Assembly: GCF_014334325.1 (NCBI RefSeq)
Contig: NZ_JACSET010000005.1
Location: forward strand, 22,448 to 86,447
Length of the DNA stretch: 64,000 bases
Source: Treponema sp. Marseille-Q4130
GTDB taxonomy: Bacteria > Spirochaetota > Spirochaetia > Treponematales > Treponemataceae
Reading direction: 5' to 3'
Shown: positions 1 to 9,217 of the stretch, piece after piece
Numbering within the stretch: the first letter of the stretch is position 1
Layout: the number at the start of each line of letters is the position of its first letter
The notes under the pieces: model-generated
Database searches by the model: none
Told to the model about the DNA's origin: nothing
What the model saw: the letters and a program-made list of their open reading frames with translations, nothing else
Position numbers and translations under genes: made by a program

Positions 1-360
1 ACGGTAGTGAGCGGTACACGGATGTACCGCGAACGACCACTGCTCGGATTTGCTCTTTTTAAGTCGGGAGGCGAAAAACGCTTGACGCGTTTTTCTTTCA
101 TGGGACACGCGAGCAAATCCTGCGCGGGGAACTTCGCGCTAACGCGCTCGTTGCAATACGCGGCACGGACGCCGTGTCGATATGTTGCAAAATGGCTGCG
201 TATTTTTACGAAGTAAAAATACGGTAGTGAGCGGTACACGGATGTACCGCGAACGACCACTGCTCGGATTTGCTCTTTTTAAGTCGGGAGGCGAAAAACG
301 CTTGACGCGTTTTTCTTTCATGGGACACGCGAGCAAATCCTGCGCGGGAGACTTCGCACT
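1..360. repeat. Direct repeat of 128 bp, built from nested hairpins
   Basis: Bases 1-128 recur without mismatch at 221-348 (offset 220 bp), and similarity decays over the next 10-15 bases. The first copy touches the window edge, so the array may continue outside. Each unit holds inverted repeats: 8-bp arms at 11-18/23-30, 9-bp arms at 73-81/87-95, and an outer pair, GGATTTGCTC at 46-55 with its complement at 111-120. A further palindrome with 9-bp arms lies at 201-221 between the copies. A partial third copy of the GGATTTGCTC segment lies near 389-399, just before the thiI promoter. I see no convincing gene here; the short open frames are by-products of the repeat. Confidence 0.9.
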
Positions 361-403
361 TCGTGCTCGTTGCAAGTTGCGCACTGCTCGGATTTGCTCG
401 CTC

Positions 404-432
404 TTGTGTAGCGTACAATGATTATTTATACT
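404..432 (+). promoter_or_regulatory. thiI promoter, predicted leaderless
   Basis: TTGTGT at 404-409, a 17-bp spacer, then TATACT at 427-432. The ATG of thiI is at 440, seven bases after the -10 box, where transcription would normally start. No Shine-Dalgarno sequence is present. Confidence 0.7.
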
Positions 433-439
433 GGTGCGT

Positions 440-1588
440 ATGACGTATCTTGCAAAGGTCGGAGAGCTTTCGCTCAAAGGTTCGAATATCGAAGAATTTA
501 AAAATCGTCTCGCTTCAAATGCACGGCGTCTTCTCAAAGGACGGAGCGCAAAAGTGAGCGGAAATGCGGGACGGCTCTATATCGACTGCGACGATGAAGG
601 GGCGGCGCGATTCGCGCTCGAGCATCTCATCGGAATCACGGGCTGGGCAAAAACGGCGGTCGTCGAAAAAGATATCGATTCCATAAATCTCGCAGTCTAT
701 GAAGAAGCCGTGCGCGCAAAGGAAAAAGGCGCAAAATCGTTTAAAGTCGAAGCCCGGCGGCAGGATAAAGACTTGCCGTTCACTTCCTATGAAATCTGCT
801 GCAGGGCGGCCGACCGCGCATCGCGCGAAGGCATACTCGCAGTCGACGTGCACTCCCCCGACGTGCGCATCTATGTCGAAGTGCGAGACCGCTGCTTTGT
901 CTTTTCCGATGCGGAAAAAGGCAGGCGCGGTCTTCCCGTCGGATCGAGCGGCAAAGGTCTTCTCCTGCTTTCCGGCGGCATCGATTCGCCCGTCGCGGGC
1001 TACCGCATGATGAGGCGCGGTATGAAAATCGACTGCGCATATTTTCACTCGTATCCGTACACGTCGGAAGAGGCGCAAAAAAAAGTTGAAACGCTCGCCT
1101 CATCTCTGGGAAATTACGGACTCGATACGTATTTGAACATCGTTCCCTTTACCGACGTGCAGATGCGCATTAAAGAAAAAGCACCCCAAGCGTGGACAAC
1201 GCTCATGCTCCGCGTGTGCATGATGAAAACGGCAAACTTCATCGCAGAGCGGACGCACGCGGACTGCATTATCACCGGCGAAAGTCTCGGACAGGTTGCA
1301 AGTCAGACGATCGCCAATTTGAACGTTACCGAACACTTCGCCGCTCTTCCGATTTTGCGCCCCCTCGTCGGTCTCGACAAAGAAGAGATCATCGACACGG
1401 CAAGGGAAATCGGCACATACGAAACGTCGATCCTCCCCTACGAAGACTGCTGCGTGCTTTTTTCGCCCAAGCATCCGGTGCTCCGCGCATCCGTCGAAGA
1501 AGCCGAGACGATTTACGCGTCCCTCGACGCCGATGCATTGATACAAGAAGCATTTGAAAAACGGGAGATAAAACGCTTTTCGGTTTGA
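440..1588 (+). CDS. thiI: ThiI, tRNA 4-thiouridine sulfurtransferase
   Basis: ThiI adenylates U8 of tRNA and replaces its oxygen with sulfur; in many bacteria it also feeds thiamine synthesis. The 382-residue product has an N-terminal ferredoxin-like and THUMP region (about 1-160) and a PP-loop ATPase domain with SGGIDSPV near residue 178. The conserved cysteine equivalent to E. coli Cys344 lies in the DCCVLFSP segment. The C-terminal rhodanese domain of the E. coli enzyme is absent, as in Bacillus, so sulfur must come from a separate carrier. I start at ATG 440 because it matches the family N-terminus and lies at the predicted transcription start; an in-frame GTG at 434 would fall upstream of that point. 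Confidence 0.95.
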   Translation: MTYLAKVGELSLKGSNIEEFKNRLASNARRLLKGRSAKVSGNAGRLYIDCDDEGAARFALEHLIGITGWAKTAVVEKDIDSINLAVYEEAVRAKEKGAKSFKVEARRQDKDLPFTSYEICCRAADRASREGILAVDVHSPDVRIYVEVRDRCFVFSDAEKGRRGLPVGSSGKGLLLLSGGIDSPVAGYRMMRRGMKIDCAYFHSYPYTSEEAQKKVETLASSLGNYGLDTYLNIVPFTDVQMRIKEKAPQAWTTLMLRVCMMKTANFIAERTHADCIITGESLGQVASQTIANLNVTEHFAALPILRPLVGLDKEEIIDTAREIGTYETSILPYEDCCVLFSPKHPVLRASVEEAETIYASLDADALIQEAFEKREIKRFSV

Positions 1589-1689
1589 GCGCGCGGAGAG
1601 AATAAATGCGCCGGAAATGCATACATAAAAAATAAATATACTGCCAAATAAAAAAGGCGAAACGCGGGTCAGCCGTCCCGGGACAATCG

Positions 1690-2823
1690 TTATTTTTCGA
1701 GCAAAAGAGAAGCGACTTTTCCCGCGTCGGTGTCGAGGTGTACGCTGTCGAAATTCTTTTTCATCTCCTCGTCAAAATTTTTATCGACGAGCAGTTCGTT
1801 GATTTTCCGGTACACGTCGCGCGGCTTTCTGATAAACCAGCCGACTTTGTGATCGACTGCAAAGCGCATATTGCCGAGTTCCTGATTGTGAATGTATTTG
1901 ATGATGACGACGGGCTTTCTGCATGAAATCACTTCCATAAGCGTCGCCGGCCCCGCCTTGATGACGGCGCAGTCGCATATTTTAATAAGTTCGTCGAGGT
2001 AATCGATAAAGCCGAATACGTGCAGATCGAGCTTTGGATATGTACGCCTGAGAAGTTCGAGCGCGTCTTTAAATGCCCTGTCGCGACCGCACACGACGGC
2101 GACTGCAAACGGCGCGCGATGCAGCACGCATTCTTTAATAATTTCGACCGCGCCGGGAAGCCCTTCTCCTCCTCCGACGAGCAGCACGATTTTTTTGTCG
2201 GCCGTAAAACCGTGCTTCGCTTTCATCGCTTCGATTTCGTCTTTTGACGGCAGCGGCATAAGATATTTTTCGTTCATCAAAAACGGAACGACCGTAACGT
2301 TTTGCCCGGGCACTCCGCAGACTTCGACGGCCTGATGTTTTGCCTGTTCGGAAAACACAAAAAACTTTTGATCGTTTTCGTAAAACCATGCGTTCGGCAG
2401 CGTAAACGGATCGGTAACCATCACCGTAAAATTGATCTTTCGCGATATTTGCCGCAATGCCGATTTAACAAAGGGAGTGAGCGCAAAGTGAAACGATACG
2501 ATATCGGTCGGCTGCTTTTCACGGATGACGCGGCGGAGATAACGCGTCGTGTGAAAACGCAGCGGAAGCACGAACATCGTCTGGCCCCAGCGGTGCTGCG
2601 CCATATCGTAGATGAGCGGAAAGGCGCCGTGAACGTAATTCGTCGCGTAATTATATCCCTTTTCGAACATAAAGTGCCCGAAAAAATTATACTTATCGAA
2701 GCCGTTGAGCATTTCGATTTCGACGTCGGGATCTTTTTCTTTCAAAGCCGCTGCGAGCACCTTTGCTGCGGAAATATGACCCGCGCCGGTATTAAGATAT
2801 AAAAAAAGAAATTTCCGTTTCAT
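1690..2823 (-). CDS. Diacylglycerol glycosyltransferase, MGDG-synthase/GT28 type
   Basis: Predicted to transfer a hexose from a nucleotide sugar to diacylglycerol at the inner membrane face. The 377-residue protein has the MGDG-synthase N-terminal signature with GAGH at 13-16. The GT28 C-terminal half shows VGGGEG at 216-221, VCGRD at 244-248 and the nucleotide-sugar loop KAGPATLMEV at 289-298, as in UgtP-like processive enzymes. A GGAGG ribosome site precedes the ATG. It lies 10 bp downstream of the outer-membrane protein gene, so the two are probably co-transcribed. Glucosyl-diacylglycerol is a known treponemal membrane lipid, which fits, but the sugar cannot be read from sequence. Confidence 0.82.
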   Translation of the reverse strand: MKRKFLFLYLNTGAGHISAAKVLAAALKEKDPDVEIEMLNGFDKYNFFGHFMFEKGYNYATNYVHGAFPLIYDMAQHRWGQTMFVLPLRFHTTRYLRRVIREKQPTDIVSFHFALTPFVKSALRQISRKINFTVMVTDPFTLPNAWFYENDQKFFVFSEQAKHQAVEVCGVPGQNVTVVPFLMNEKYLMPLPSKDEIEAMKAKHGFTADKKIVLLVGGGEGLPGAVEIIKECVLHRAPFAVAVVCGRDRAFKDALELLRRTYPKLDLHVFGFIDYLDELIKICDCAVIKAGPATLMEVISCRKPVVIIKYIHNQELGNMRFAVDHKVGWFIRKPRDVYRKINELLVDKNFDEEMKKNFDSVHLDTDAGKVASLLLEK

Positions 2824-2833
2824 TGCGCCTCCG

Positions 2834-4510
2834 CTAGTATGTCCATTTTACACCCAGCGAAAAGAATATATTGTATTCGTCGTGCAGTTGATTCTCCCAA
2901 GCGGTACGCATAAGGTCGAATTGCGCATCCGTAGTTGCCCCTGTTGCGCCGGAAAACATCGGAGTGTCCATGCCCGCGTTATTGACATAGGTGTACGAAA
3001 AGATGCCGTTCAGTTCGAAGACACCCGCTTTTACGCGCGGAAAACGATACGAAGCTTCAACTCCTCCTCGCGCAATATACATAACGTACGATTCCGATAA
3101 AAACTGCGTCGAAGCGTAATGCTGCGAATTGATGCTGCCGTCCGTCGCGCGTCCACCTTTGGAAAGCATCTCCCGCAGTTCATCGCCGGAATACGACTGA
3201 TACACGTTCGCATGCCGCGTAATGGAAGCGAAGGTCGAAACGGTAAAACGCTTTACGGGTTCGAGTTTGATTTTCAACGAAATATGATCCGAATTCGGCG
3301 GGAGACTTTGTCCGATGCCCCGTCCCCAATTCGTATACGAACCGTAGTTGTACGATTCGCCGTTCGTCTCTTCGGATGTGTACGTGTACGGCGAGATGAT
3401 CGTATAACTGAACGTAAGGAGCTTGCACGGTGAATCATTCGGCGTATAGGACAGTCCCGTTTTAAACGCCAAACGGTTATCGGCATTGAAGCGCAGGCGA
3501 GCCATCTGCGGTATATCGAGCTTATTGATGCTCAAATCGGTAAGCCACGAAACGCCTGAGAAAAAATTATATTCGAACAAAAGACCTGCGATCACGTTAT
3601 CGTCGTATCCGTTTGCCGAAGCTATGAGACCGGCGGGAAGCGGAATCAAATACGACGGATCGAAGCGTTTACCGTAGACGACCGAATCGTAATACGAAAG
3701 GCGGATCTTCCGGTTCGGCGTAAAACGCAGCGCGTGGAACGAAAGGAATTTTCCGTAAGGACCGTTTTTTCCGAGCATATCGGACGCGCGGAGAGCTGCA
3801 AAATGCTGCACAAAATCAAAACAGCGACCGTCATAAGCGAACGAAAACTTCGGTGCGTTGAACGACGCGGGATTCAAAACGTTTCCGCCGTCGATATAAT
3901 TCGTATAGCCCGTGCGGTTGTACCCCGCGCTAAGGCTGATCTTTTCGTTTGCATAGGAAGCGATCGCGTCGGCATCGAACTCGATCGCAGCCGTCCCTCT
4001 TTCAATCGGATCGACCAGCGTATCGTATGCCGGAGACGCCCACGCATCTTTGAACACGCCTGATGACGTATCGAGGAATTTAGCCGAAACGCCCGCGCGA
4101 TAGCCCGTACCGAAGCCGTTTGCAAACAGCACGTCTCCGCCGCCGTGCAGCGAAAAAAAGATCCGGCCGTCGATATCGCGCTCGTTCGCCGTTCCGTTCC
4201 GCGAAATGAGAGTCGCTCCCTTCGCTTCCGCCGATATGTGCCACGTTTTGCCGAATATCCGATCGTAATATTCGCGGGCGTCGGACGCTTCTTCGCGGTC
4301 GCCTCTTTCCATAACCGCGAGCAGGATACGGCGTATCGACTCCTGCGGATAGGGTTTGAGCTGCGGCAGTTCGGAGACGACGCCGCGGATATGCCAACGG
4401 AGAGCTGCTTCATAAAACTCGTCCGCGGGATCGACGCTTACTTGAGTATATGCGGCTGAAAAAAATACTGCCGCCAAAAACAATACTATCGATAATTTTT
4501 TTATTTTCAT
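2834..4510 (-). CDS. Putative outer-membrane beta-barrel protein
   Basis: A 558-residue protein I place in the outer membrane. It has a signal peptide (lysines at 2, 4 and 5, then a hydrophobic stretch to about residue 20). A helical segment follows (about 28-80, with PQESIRR) that resembles the periplasmic part of Wzi/capsule-assembly-like proteins. The rest is rich in alternating aromatic/polar stretches typical of amphipathic strands. The last residues, FFSLGVKWTY, end in an aromatic, as barrel proteins do for BAM recognition. The open frame runs 32 codons further upstream, but ATG 4510 is the start that gives a proper signal peptide. Function beyond the location is not known. Confidence 0.7.
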   Translation of the reverse strand: MKIKKLSIVLFLAAVFFSAAYTQVSVDPADEFYEAALRWHIRGVVSELPQLKPYPQESIRRILLAVMERGDREEASDAREYYDRIFGKTWHISAEAKGATLISRNGTANERDIDGRIFFSLHGGGDVLFANGFGTGYRAGVSAKFLDTSSGVFKDAWASPAYDTLVDPIERGTAAIEFDADAIASYANEKISLSAGYNRTGYTNYIDGGNVLNPASFNAPKFSFAYDGRCFDFVQHFAALRASDMLGKNGPYGKFLSFHALRFTPNRKIRLSYYDSVVYGKRFDPSYLIPLPAGLIASANGYDDNVIAGLLFEYNFFSGVSWLTDLSINKLDIPQMARLRFNADNRLAFKTGLSYTPNDSPCKLLTFSYTIISPYTYTSEETNGESYNYGSYTNWGRGIGQSLPPNSDHISLKIKLEPVKRFTVSTFASITRHANVYQSYSGDELREMLSKGGRATDGSINSQHYASTQFLSESYVMYIARGGVEASYRFPRVKAGVFELNGIFSYTYVNNAGMDTPMFSGATGATTDAQFDLMRTAWENQLHDEYNIFFSLGVKWTY

Positions 4511-4853
4511 AAAATCGTTTTTACTAGGTTCAATTTCGAGTTTTCTAAAACTCGAAATTTTCCATCTGTTTCGCTCACCAACTGAATGGCGAGTTTCGAA
4601 AAACAAATAAAATTATGCTCAAGGCGAGGTTCCGGCTGCGTGCCGTTTCGAGCGTTAGGCTTGCGGAAGCCTGTCCTAAAAAGCTCGACCGCGGCATACA
4701 CGGCGAGTTTGCAGAGCAAACTCGGTAGTGAGCGCAGCGAACGAAGTTCTCGCTAAAAGCATACCTTTATTTAGAAATATTTTCGAAACTCGATATTCGA
4801 CCTACTATACCTTATTCTTGCGTAAAGTACAAGCAATGTGTTATGCTTGCCCT
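4511..4853. repeat. Hairpin-rich intergenic repeat between two divergent genes
   Basis: No gene is seen. A 24-base inverted repeat (11-bp arms, 4524-4547) sits just upstream of the beta-barrel gene. From 4640 to 4745 the sequence belongs to the dispersed repeat family of the window: an AGGCTT/AAGCCT hairpin, a GAGTTTGC/GCAAACTC hairpin, and a GGTAGTGAGCG stretch shared with the repeat at 1-30. The last part carries the promoter of the uracil-DNA glycosylase gene. Confidence 0.6.
4818..4847 (+). promoter_or_regulatory. Promoter of the uracil-DNA glycosylase gene, predicted leaderless
   Basis: TTGCGT at 4818-4823, then TATGCT at 4842-4847 (18-bp spacer; 17 if read as TTATGC). ATG 4854 follows after six bases, so the transcript would begin at the start codon. 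This is weaker than the other promoters of the class. Confidence 0.45.
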
Positions 4854-5678
4854 ATGCTCGCCGCAGAAAAACAGACAGTGTGGAATCTCCTCAAAACGGC
4901 ATCGTCGTCGCTGTGTGCTTACATACCGCGCGCGTTTTCGGAAACGCCCTCTTTTTCCGACGATGCCGAACCTGCGACAAACGCGGAAACCTCCGATCGG
5001 ACGGCCTACGCTTCCGTATCAGGCGGACGCGCCGACGACTGTGCAGACGCGGAACCTGCAGATCCTGCGAGCTCCGAATCGGGACGAAGCGGTATCACGC
5101 TCGAAGACGTCGCACAAAAAATCGCCTCGTGTTCGCGATGCGCGCTTTCAAAAAAGAGGACGCACACCGTGCCGGGTATGGGCGTTCCCAATCCTGCCGT
5201 TCTCGTCGTCGGCGAAGGGCCGGGAGCGGAAGAAGACGCGCAGGGGCTTCCCTTTGTCGGGCCTGCGGGAAAGCTCCTCGACAAAATGCTCGAAGCGATT
5301 TCCCTTTCGCGCGATGTGAACTGCTACATCGCAAATATCGTAAAATGCCGTCCGCCGAACAACAGGACGCCGCTCCCCGAAGAAGCGGATGCGTGTATTT
5401 CCTTTCTCGAAGCGCAGATTCACATACTCAAGCCCAAGCTCATCCTCGCAGCGGGCAGGACTGCGGCGCAAAATTTATTAAAAACGACGGAAGCGCTCGG
5501 ACGACTTCGCGGCACTTTCCGCGATTACGAGGGCATACCGCTCCTCGTCACCTATCATCCGAGCGCCCTGCTTCGGGATGTGTCGCTGAAGCGGCCGGCG
5601 TGGGAGGATTTGAAACTTTTCCGCGCGGAGCTTTCGCGTCTCGTCCCTGATTACGCAAAAGATTTTATTAAAAAATGA
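4854..5678 (+). CDS. Uracil-DNA glycosylase, family 4 (Fe-S)
   Basis: Removes uracil from DNA to start base-excision repair. With the start at 4854 the product has 274 residues. Family 4 features are clear: a first cysteine pair at 93 and 96, GEGPG at 120-124 followed by acidic residues, two more cluster cysteines near 165 and 181, and the closing motif HPSALLR at 235-241. Residues about 30-85 are an acidic, serine- and alanine-rich stretch not needed by the family. Upstream Met codons exist in frame (4728, 4836), but 4854 agrees with the promoter. The stop codon overlaps the priA start by four bases, so the two repair genes are translationally coupled. Confidence 0.9.
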   Translation: MLAAEKQTVWNLLKTASSSLCAYIPRAFSETPSFSDDAEPATNAETSDRTAYASVSGGRADDCADAEPADPASSESGRSGITLEDVAQKIASCSRCALSKKRTHTVPGMGVPNPAVLVVGEGPGAEEDAQGLPFVGPAGKLLDKMLEAISLSRDVNCYIANIVKCRPPNNRTPLPEEADACISFLEAQIHILKPKLILAAGRTAAQNLLKTTEALGRLRGTFRDYEGIPLLVTYHPSALLRDVSLKRPAWEDLKLFRAELSRLVPDYAKDFIKK

Positions 5679-7669
5679 TATATCTCGACGTCGTTTTAAA
5701 CGTGCCGGTAAACCGATCGTTTACGTATTCGTATACACCCGATGAAAAAACAAAAGCCGAAATCGGAATGCGGATCGAAGTACCCTTCGGAAACAGAAAG
5801 CTTACGGGCTTTATCACGGGCATCTGCGATACGGCGCCCGATGATGTGCCGAAAGAAAAAATCCGCGCCGTACGGCGCATCGTAGACGATGAGCCGATTT
5901 TGACCGCCGAACTTTTTACGCTCGCAAAATGGATGACCGATTACTACCTCTGCCCGCTCGGCGAAATCGTTTCGGCGATGATTCCGTCGGGAAGGCGTGA
6001 AGCGGGCGCCGGAGGATTTTCATTTACCGACGACATCTCTTCAAGCGAAGCATACGCACTTTCGGACGAACAGAAGCAGGCGGTTTCGGATATCCTTTCT
6101 GCAAAAGCAAAGCGCGCGTCTTTCCACTACGTGTACGGGCCGACGGGAAGCGGCAAAACGGAAGTGTTTTTGCGCGTCGCCGAATCCGTCCTCGCACAAA
6201 ACAAAGGTGTCATCTATCTCGTCCCTGAAATCGGCCTTACGCCCCAAGTGATACGCGCGGTTCGCTCTCGCTTCGGAGAAACCGCAGCAGTCCTCCACTC
6301 CGGCCTCACAAAAAGTAAAAAGTTTTCCGAGTGGAAACGCATCCTCCGAAAAGAAGCGCGCGTCGTCGTCGGAGCGCGGAGCGCGGTATTCGCTCCGGTG
6401 CCGGACTTGGGACTCATCATCATCGACGAAGAACACGACGCTTCCTACAAAAGCGGAACGACACCCCGCTACCATGCACGCCAAGTTGCGATGTACCGCG
6501 CATCGCGCAGTGCGATCCCGCTCGTCATGGGAAGCGCGACGCCGTCGGTCGAATCGTGGCACCTCATGAACGAAGGGAGCCTCGTCCGTCACACGCTCAC
6601 AAAGCGTCTTGCAGGAGGCGCGATGCCCGAAATCGTACGCATCGATTTGACAAAGGAAAAGACTGACGGCTGCCTTTCGCGTTCGCTTGCAAACGAAATC
6701 AGGACGACTCTCAATCTCAAAAAGCAGACGATACTTTTTTTGAATCGGAGAGGCTTTACCCACTTTTTCAGATGCGGCGACTGCGGCTACGAGATGACGT
6801 GCAAAAACTGCTCCGTACCGATGACCTACCACAAAAGCGAGCGGCGTCTTCGCTGCCATTACTGCGGATGGTCGGTCGAACCGCCCGAATCGTGCCCCGC
6901 CTGCGGTTCTCTCAATATCGGCTATTCGGGATTCGGTACCGAATACATCGAAGCGGAAACGAAGGCGAAATTCCCGAACGCGAAGATCGTCAGAATCGAC
7001 ACCGACGCTTTAACGAAGAGAGGCGAACTCGAAGAAAAACTTGCGGCCTTCGGACGCGGAGATTACGACATCATGCTCGGCACGCAGATGGTCGCCAAGG
7101 GACTCAATTTTCGGAACCTGCGCCTCGTCGGCATCGTGCTTGCCGACACGGGACTGCACATACCGGACTTCCGCGCTTCCGAGCGGACATTTTCGCTTAT
7201 CACGCAGGTCGCAGGCCGCGCGGGACGTTTTTTCCCCGACGGAAAAGTGCTCGTGCAAACGTACAACCCGTCGAGAGAGCCCGTCGCGTTCGCGTGCACC
7301 CACGATACGGAAAAATTTTACGCGTACGAACTCGGGCAGCGAAAGCTTCTCGGTTTTCCGCCTTTCAGCCGCCTCATCCGCCTCGTCTTCCGTTCCGCCG
7401 ATAAAAATGCCGCCGAAGAAACCGCAGCGGCGGGCGCAAAACTCCTCTCTGACGAAGTAAAAAAAATGCATTTCGAAAACGCCGTCGAAATACTCGGACC
7501 CGCCGAATGCCCGATTTTAAAAATATCGCAAAACTACCGCTATCACCTGCTGCTTCGAGGAAGCGATATCAGCCCGCTGCAAAAAGCCGCAAGAACACTC
7601 ATCTTCGGCTACAGCCATCCGCAGTCGGTGTACATTGAATGCGACGTCGATCCCGTTTCGCTTTTATAA
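5675..7669 (+). CDS. priA: PriA, primosomal replication-restart helicase
   Basis: PriA binds stalled or broken forks and reloads the replicative helicase. The 664-residue protein has the N-terminal DNA-binding region (1-105), a Walker A box GPTGSGKT at 155-162, and the helicase DEEH motif at 251-254. Eight zinc-ligand cysteines are in the expected arrangement (367, 370, 376, 379, 394, 397, 407, 410), with helicase motifs IV-VI after that. The length is slightly below the 730 residues of E. coli PriA. It overlaps the preceding glycosylase gene by four bases. Confidence 0.97.
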   Translation: MIYLDVVLNVPVNRSFTYSYTPDEKTKAEIGMRIEVPFGNRKLTGFITGICDTAPDDVPKEKIRAVRRIVDDEPILTAELFTLAKWMTDYYLCPLGEIVSAMIPSGRREAGAGGFSFTDDISSSEAYALSDEQKQAVSDILSAKAKRASFHYVYGPTGSGKTEVFLRVAESVLAQNKGVIYLVPEIGLTPQVIRAVRSRFGETAAVLHSGLTKSKKFSEWKRILRKEARVVVGARSAVFAPVPDLGLIIIDEEHDASYKSGTTPRYHARQVAMYRASRSAIPLVMGSATPSVESWHLMNEGSLVRHTLTKRLAGGAMPEIVRIDLTKEKTDGCLSRSLANEIRTTLNLKKQTILFLNRRGFTHFFRCGDCGYEMTCKNCSVPMTYHKSERRLRCHYCGWSVEPPESCPACGSLNIGYSGFGTEYIEAETKAKFPNAKIVRIDTDALTKRGELEEKLAAFGRGDYDIMLGTQMVAKGLNFRNLRLVGIVLADTGLHIPDFRASERTFSLITQVAGRAGRFFPDGKVLVQTYNPSREPVAFACTHDTEKFYAYELGQRKLLGFPPFSRLIRLVFRSADKNAAEETAAAGAKLLSDEVKKMHFENAVEILGPAECPILKISQNYRYHLLLRGSDISPLQKAARTLIFGYSHPQSVYIECDVDPVSLL

Positions 7670-7689
7670 GGCAAGCTCTTGAAAACAGT

Positions 7690-7750
7690 ATTTTAAAACT
7701 TACCTCCAAAAACTCGCCCTCAGCGATTTTTAATAATTATTAATTATAAA
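7690..7750. repeat. Short dispersed-repeat fragment and AT-rich tract
   Basis: AACTCGCCCTCAGCGATTTTT near 7710 matches the core of the dispersed repeats at 44117 and 32354. An AT-only tract resembling tracts at 9681, 29118 and 63028 follows. Confidence 0.5.
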
Positions 7751-7785
7751 AAAAAGGCACAGCCGTTTCGGCCGTGCCTTTTTTA
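7751..7785. terminator. Two-way intrinsic terminator between priA and flgE
   Basis: Imperfect 10-bp stem (GGCACAGCCG with CGGCCGTGCC), TTT loop, an A-run on the left and a T-run on the right. It lies between the converging 3' ends of priA and flgE and can serve both strands. Confidence 0.85.
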
Positions 7786-7811
7786 CCGGCGGGAACTGCG
7801 CCCGTCAATCA

Positions 7812-9203
7812 TCAGCGCTTGAGCGATAAAATCGTTTCAAGCATCGAGTCGGTCGTTTGAATCGTCTTTGCATTCGATTCGAAACCACGCTGCGTAACGA
7901 TCATATCGGTGAGCTGTTCGGCCAAATCGACGTTCGACATTTCGAGGGCGCCGGAAAGCAGTTTGCCCTTTCCCGCCACTCCGCTTTCGCCGATCATCGC
8001 CTGTCCCGAATTGTTCGATTCGGTGTACGTATTGTCGCCCGCCTTTTCAAGACCGCGGTCGTTCGTAAAAGAGGCCATCGCAATCTGTCCGAGCGTGCGC
8101 ACGCTGCCGTTCGAATAGACACCCGTTATGACGCCGCTCGAATCGATTTTGAAATTGTCGAGGTAACCGAGCGCATAGCCGTCCTGCGAAAACGCTTTTG
8201 TCGTCGAGCGGGATGCGTCCTGCGTGATCGTATCGGTCATGCTGCCGATCGTACCGATGTTGATGTTGAGCGTTTGCCTATACGGATTGCCGTCCGCGTC
8301 GGGATTCGATTCGGGAACGGTAAACGATGTCTGCAGCAAAATCTGTCCGTTTTCGTTCGATGCGACGCCGGCAGAATCTTCGACGGAAAGCAGACGCCCC
8401 ATATTATCGAAAGAGACGATAAACGTATTTCCCATGCCGTCGGTCGTATTGAGTCCGACTCTCGTCTGCGTAAAGTCCGCGTTATCGGCATCGACGTTTA
8501 CCGTCGCCTGCCATTGATTGACCGCTCCGGGAACCCTCGCAAACGATACCGACAAAAGGTGCTTGTTGCCGAAGCTGTCGTAGATTTCCTGTTCCGTTCC
8601 CCACGTGCCGCGGATGATGTCTTCCGCGTTCGCCTGTTCGGGAATGAGCGGCGTATTTTTATCGAGGTTGCAGCGGAACAAAACGTTTTGCGTCGCGCGC
8701 GCCGGATCCTTCGATCCGACGGGGATAACGATATCCGTCGGAGTGGCGGCCGTCGAAACGATTTCACGTCCGTTCACTTCCTGCGCCATCCAGCCCTGCA
8801 CGCGCATACCGTTTGCAGGGTTCACAAAGGTGCCGTCACGGTCGAGCGAAAAATCTCCGTTCCGCGTATAATAGGACTGCTCGCCGTCCTTTAAGATAAA
8901 AAAGCCGTTGCCTTCGATCGCGATGTCGGTCGTCACTCCGGTCGTCTGTAAATTGCCCTGCGTAAAGATATTGTCGACGGATGCAACCATCATGCCGAGT
9001 CCGACTTCTTTCGGATTGACGCCGCCGAGCTCGTCGTTCGGACGAGCCGGTCCCGAAAGCTGCTGGGAAATCATATCTTGAAAATTGACGCGGGCACGTT
9101 TGAAACCGAACGTATTTACGTTCGCGATGTTATTGCCGATGACGTCCATGCGCGTCTGGTGATTTTGCAATCCCGAAACGCCCGAATACAGTGATCTCAT
9201 CAT
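7812..9203 (-). CDS. flgE: FlgE, flagellar hook protein
   Basis: Subunit of the hook of the periplasmic flagella. The 463-residue protein has the N-terminal rod/hook motif ([13 protein letters not shown], 24-36) and the matching C-terminal region ([11 protein letters not shown], then RGFESN). Lys165 and Cys178 sit exactly at the positions reported for the lysinoalanine cross-link between hook subunits in T. denticola, with Asn179 after the cysteine. It is last in the flbB-fliK-flgD-flgE operon, 14 bp after flgD, and is followed by a strong terminator. Two consecutive ATGs could start it; I use the first. Confidence 0.97.
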   Translation of the reverse strand: MMRSLYSGVSGLQNHQTRMDVIGNNIANVNTFGFKRARVNFQDMISQQLSGPARPNDELGGVNPKEVGLGMMVASVDNIFTQGNLQTTGVTTDIAIEGNGFFILKDGEQSYYTRNGDFSLDRDGTFVNPANGMRVQGWMAQEVNGREIVSTAATPTDIVIPVGSKDPARATQNVLFRCNLDKNTPLIPEQANAEDIIRGTWGTEQEIYDSFGNKHLLSVSFARVPGAVNQWQATVNVDADNADFTQTRVGLNTTDGMGNTFIVSFDNMGRLLSVEDSAGVASNENGQILLQTSFTVPESNPDADGNPYRQTLNINIGTIGSMTDTITQDASRSTTKAFSQDGYALGYLDNFKIDSSGVITGVYSNGSVRTLGQIAMASFTNDRGLEKAGDNTYTESNNSGQAMIGESGVAGKGKLLSGALEMSNVDLAEQLTDMIVTQRGFESNAKTIQTTDSMLETILSLKR

Positions 9204-9217
9204 AGAGCTGCCCCCGT

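Noticed and set aside
1-348. CRISPR array or coding repeat
   Set aside because: Only two units of 128 bp with a 92-bp gap, strong internal hairpins, no regular spacers and no cas genes in the window. The short frames follow the repeat.
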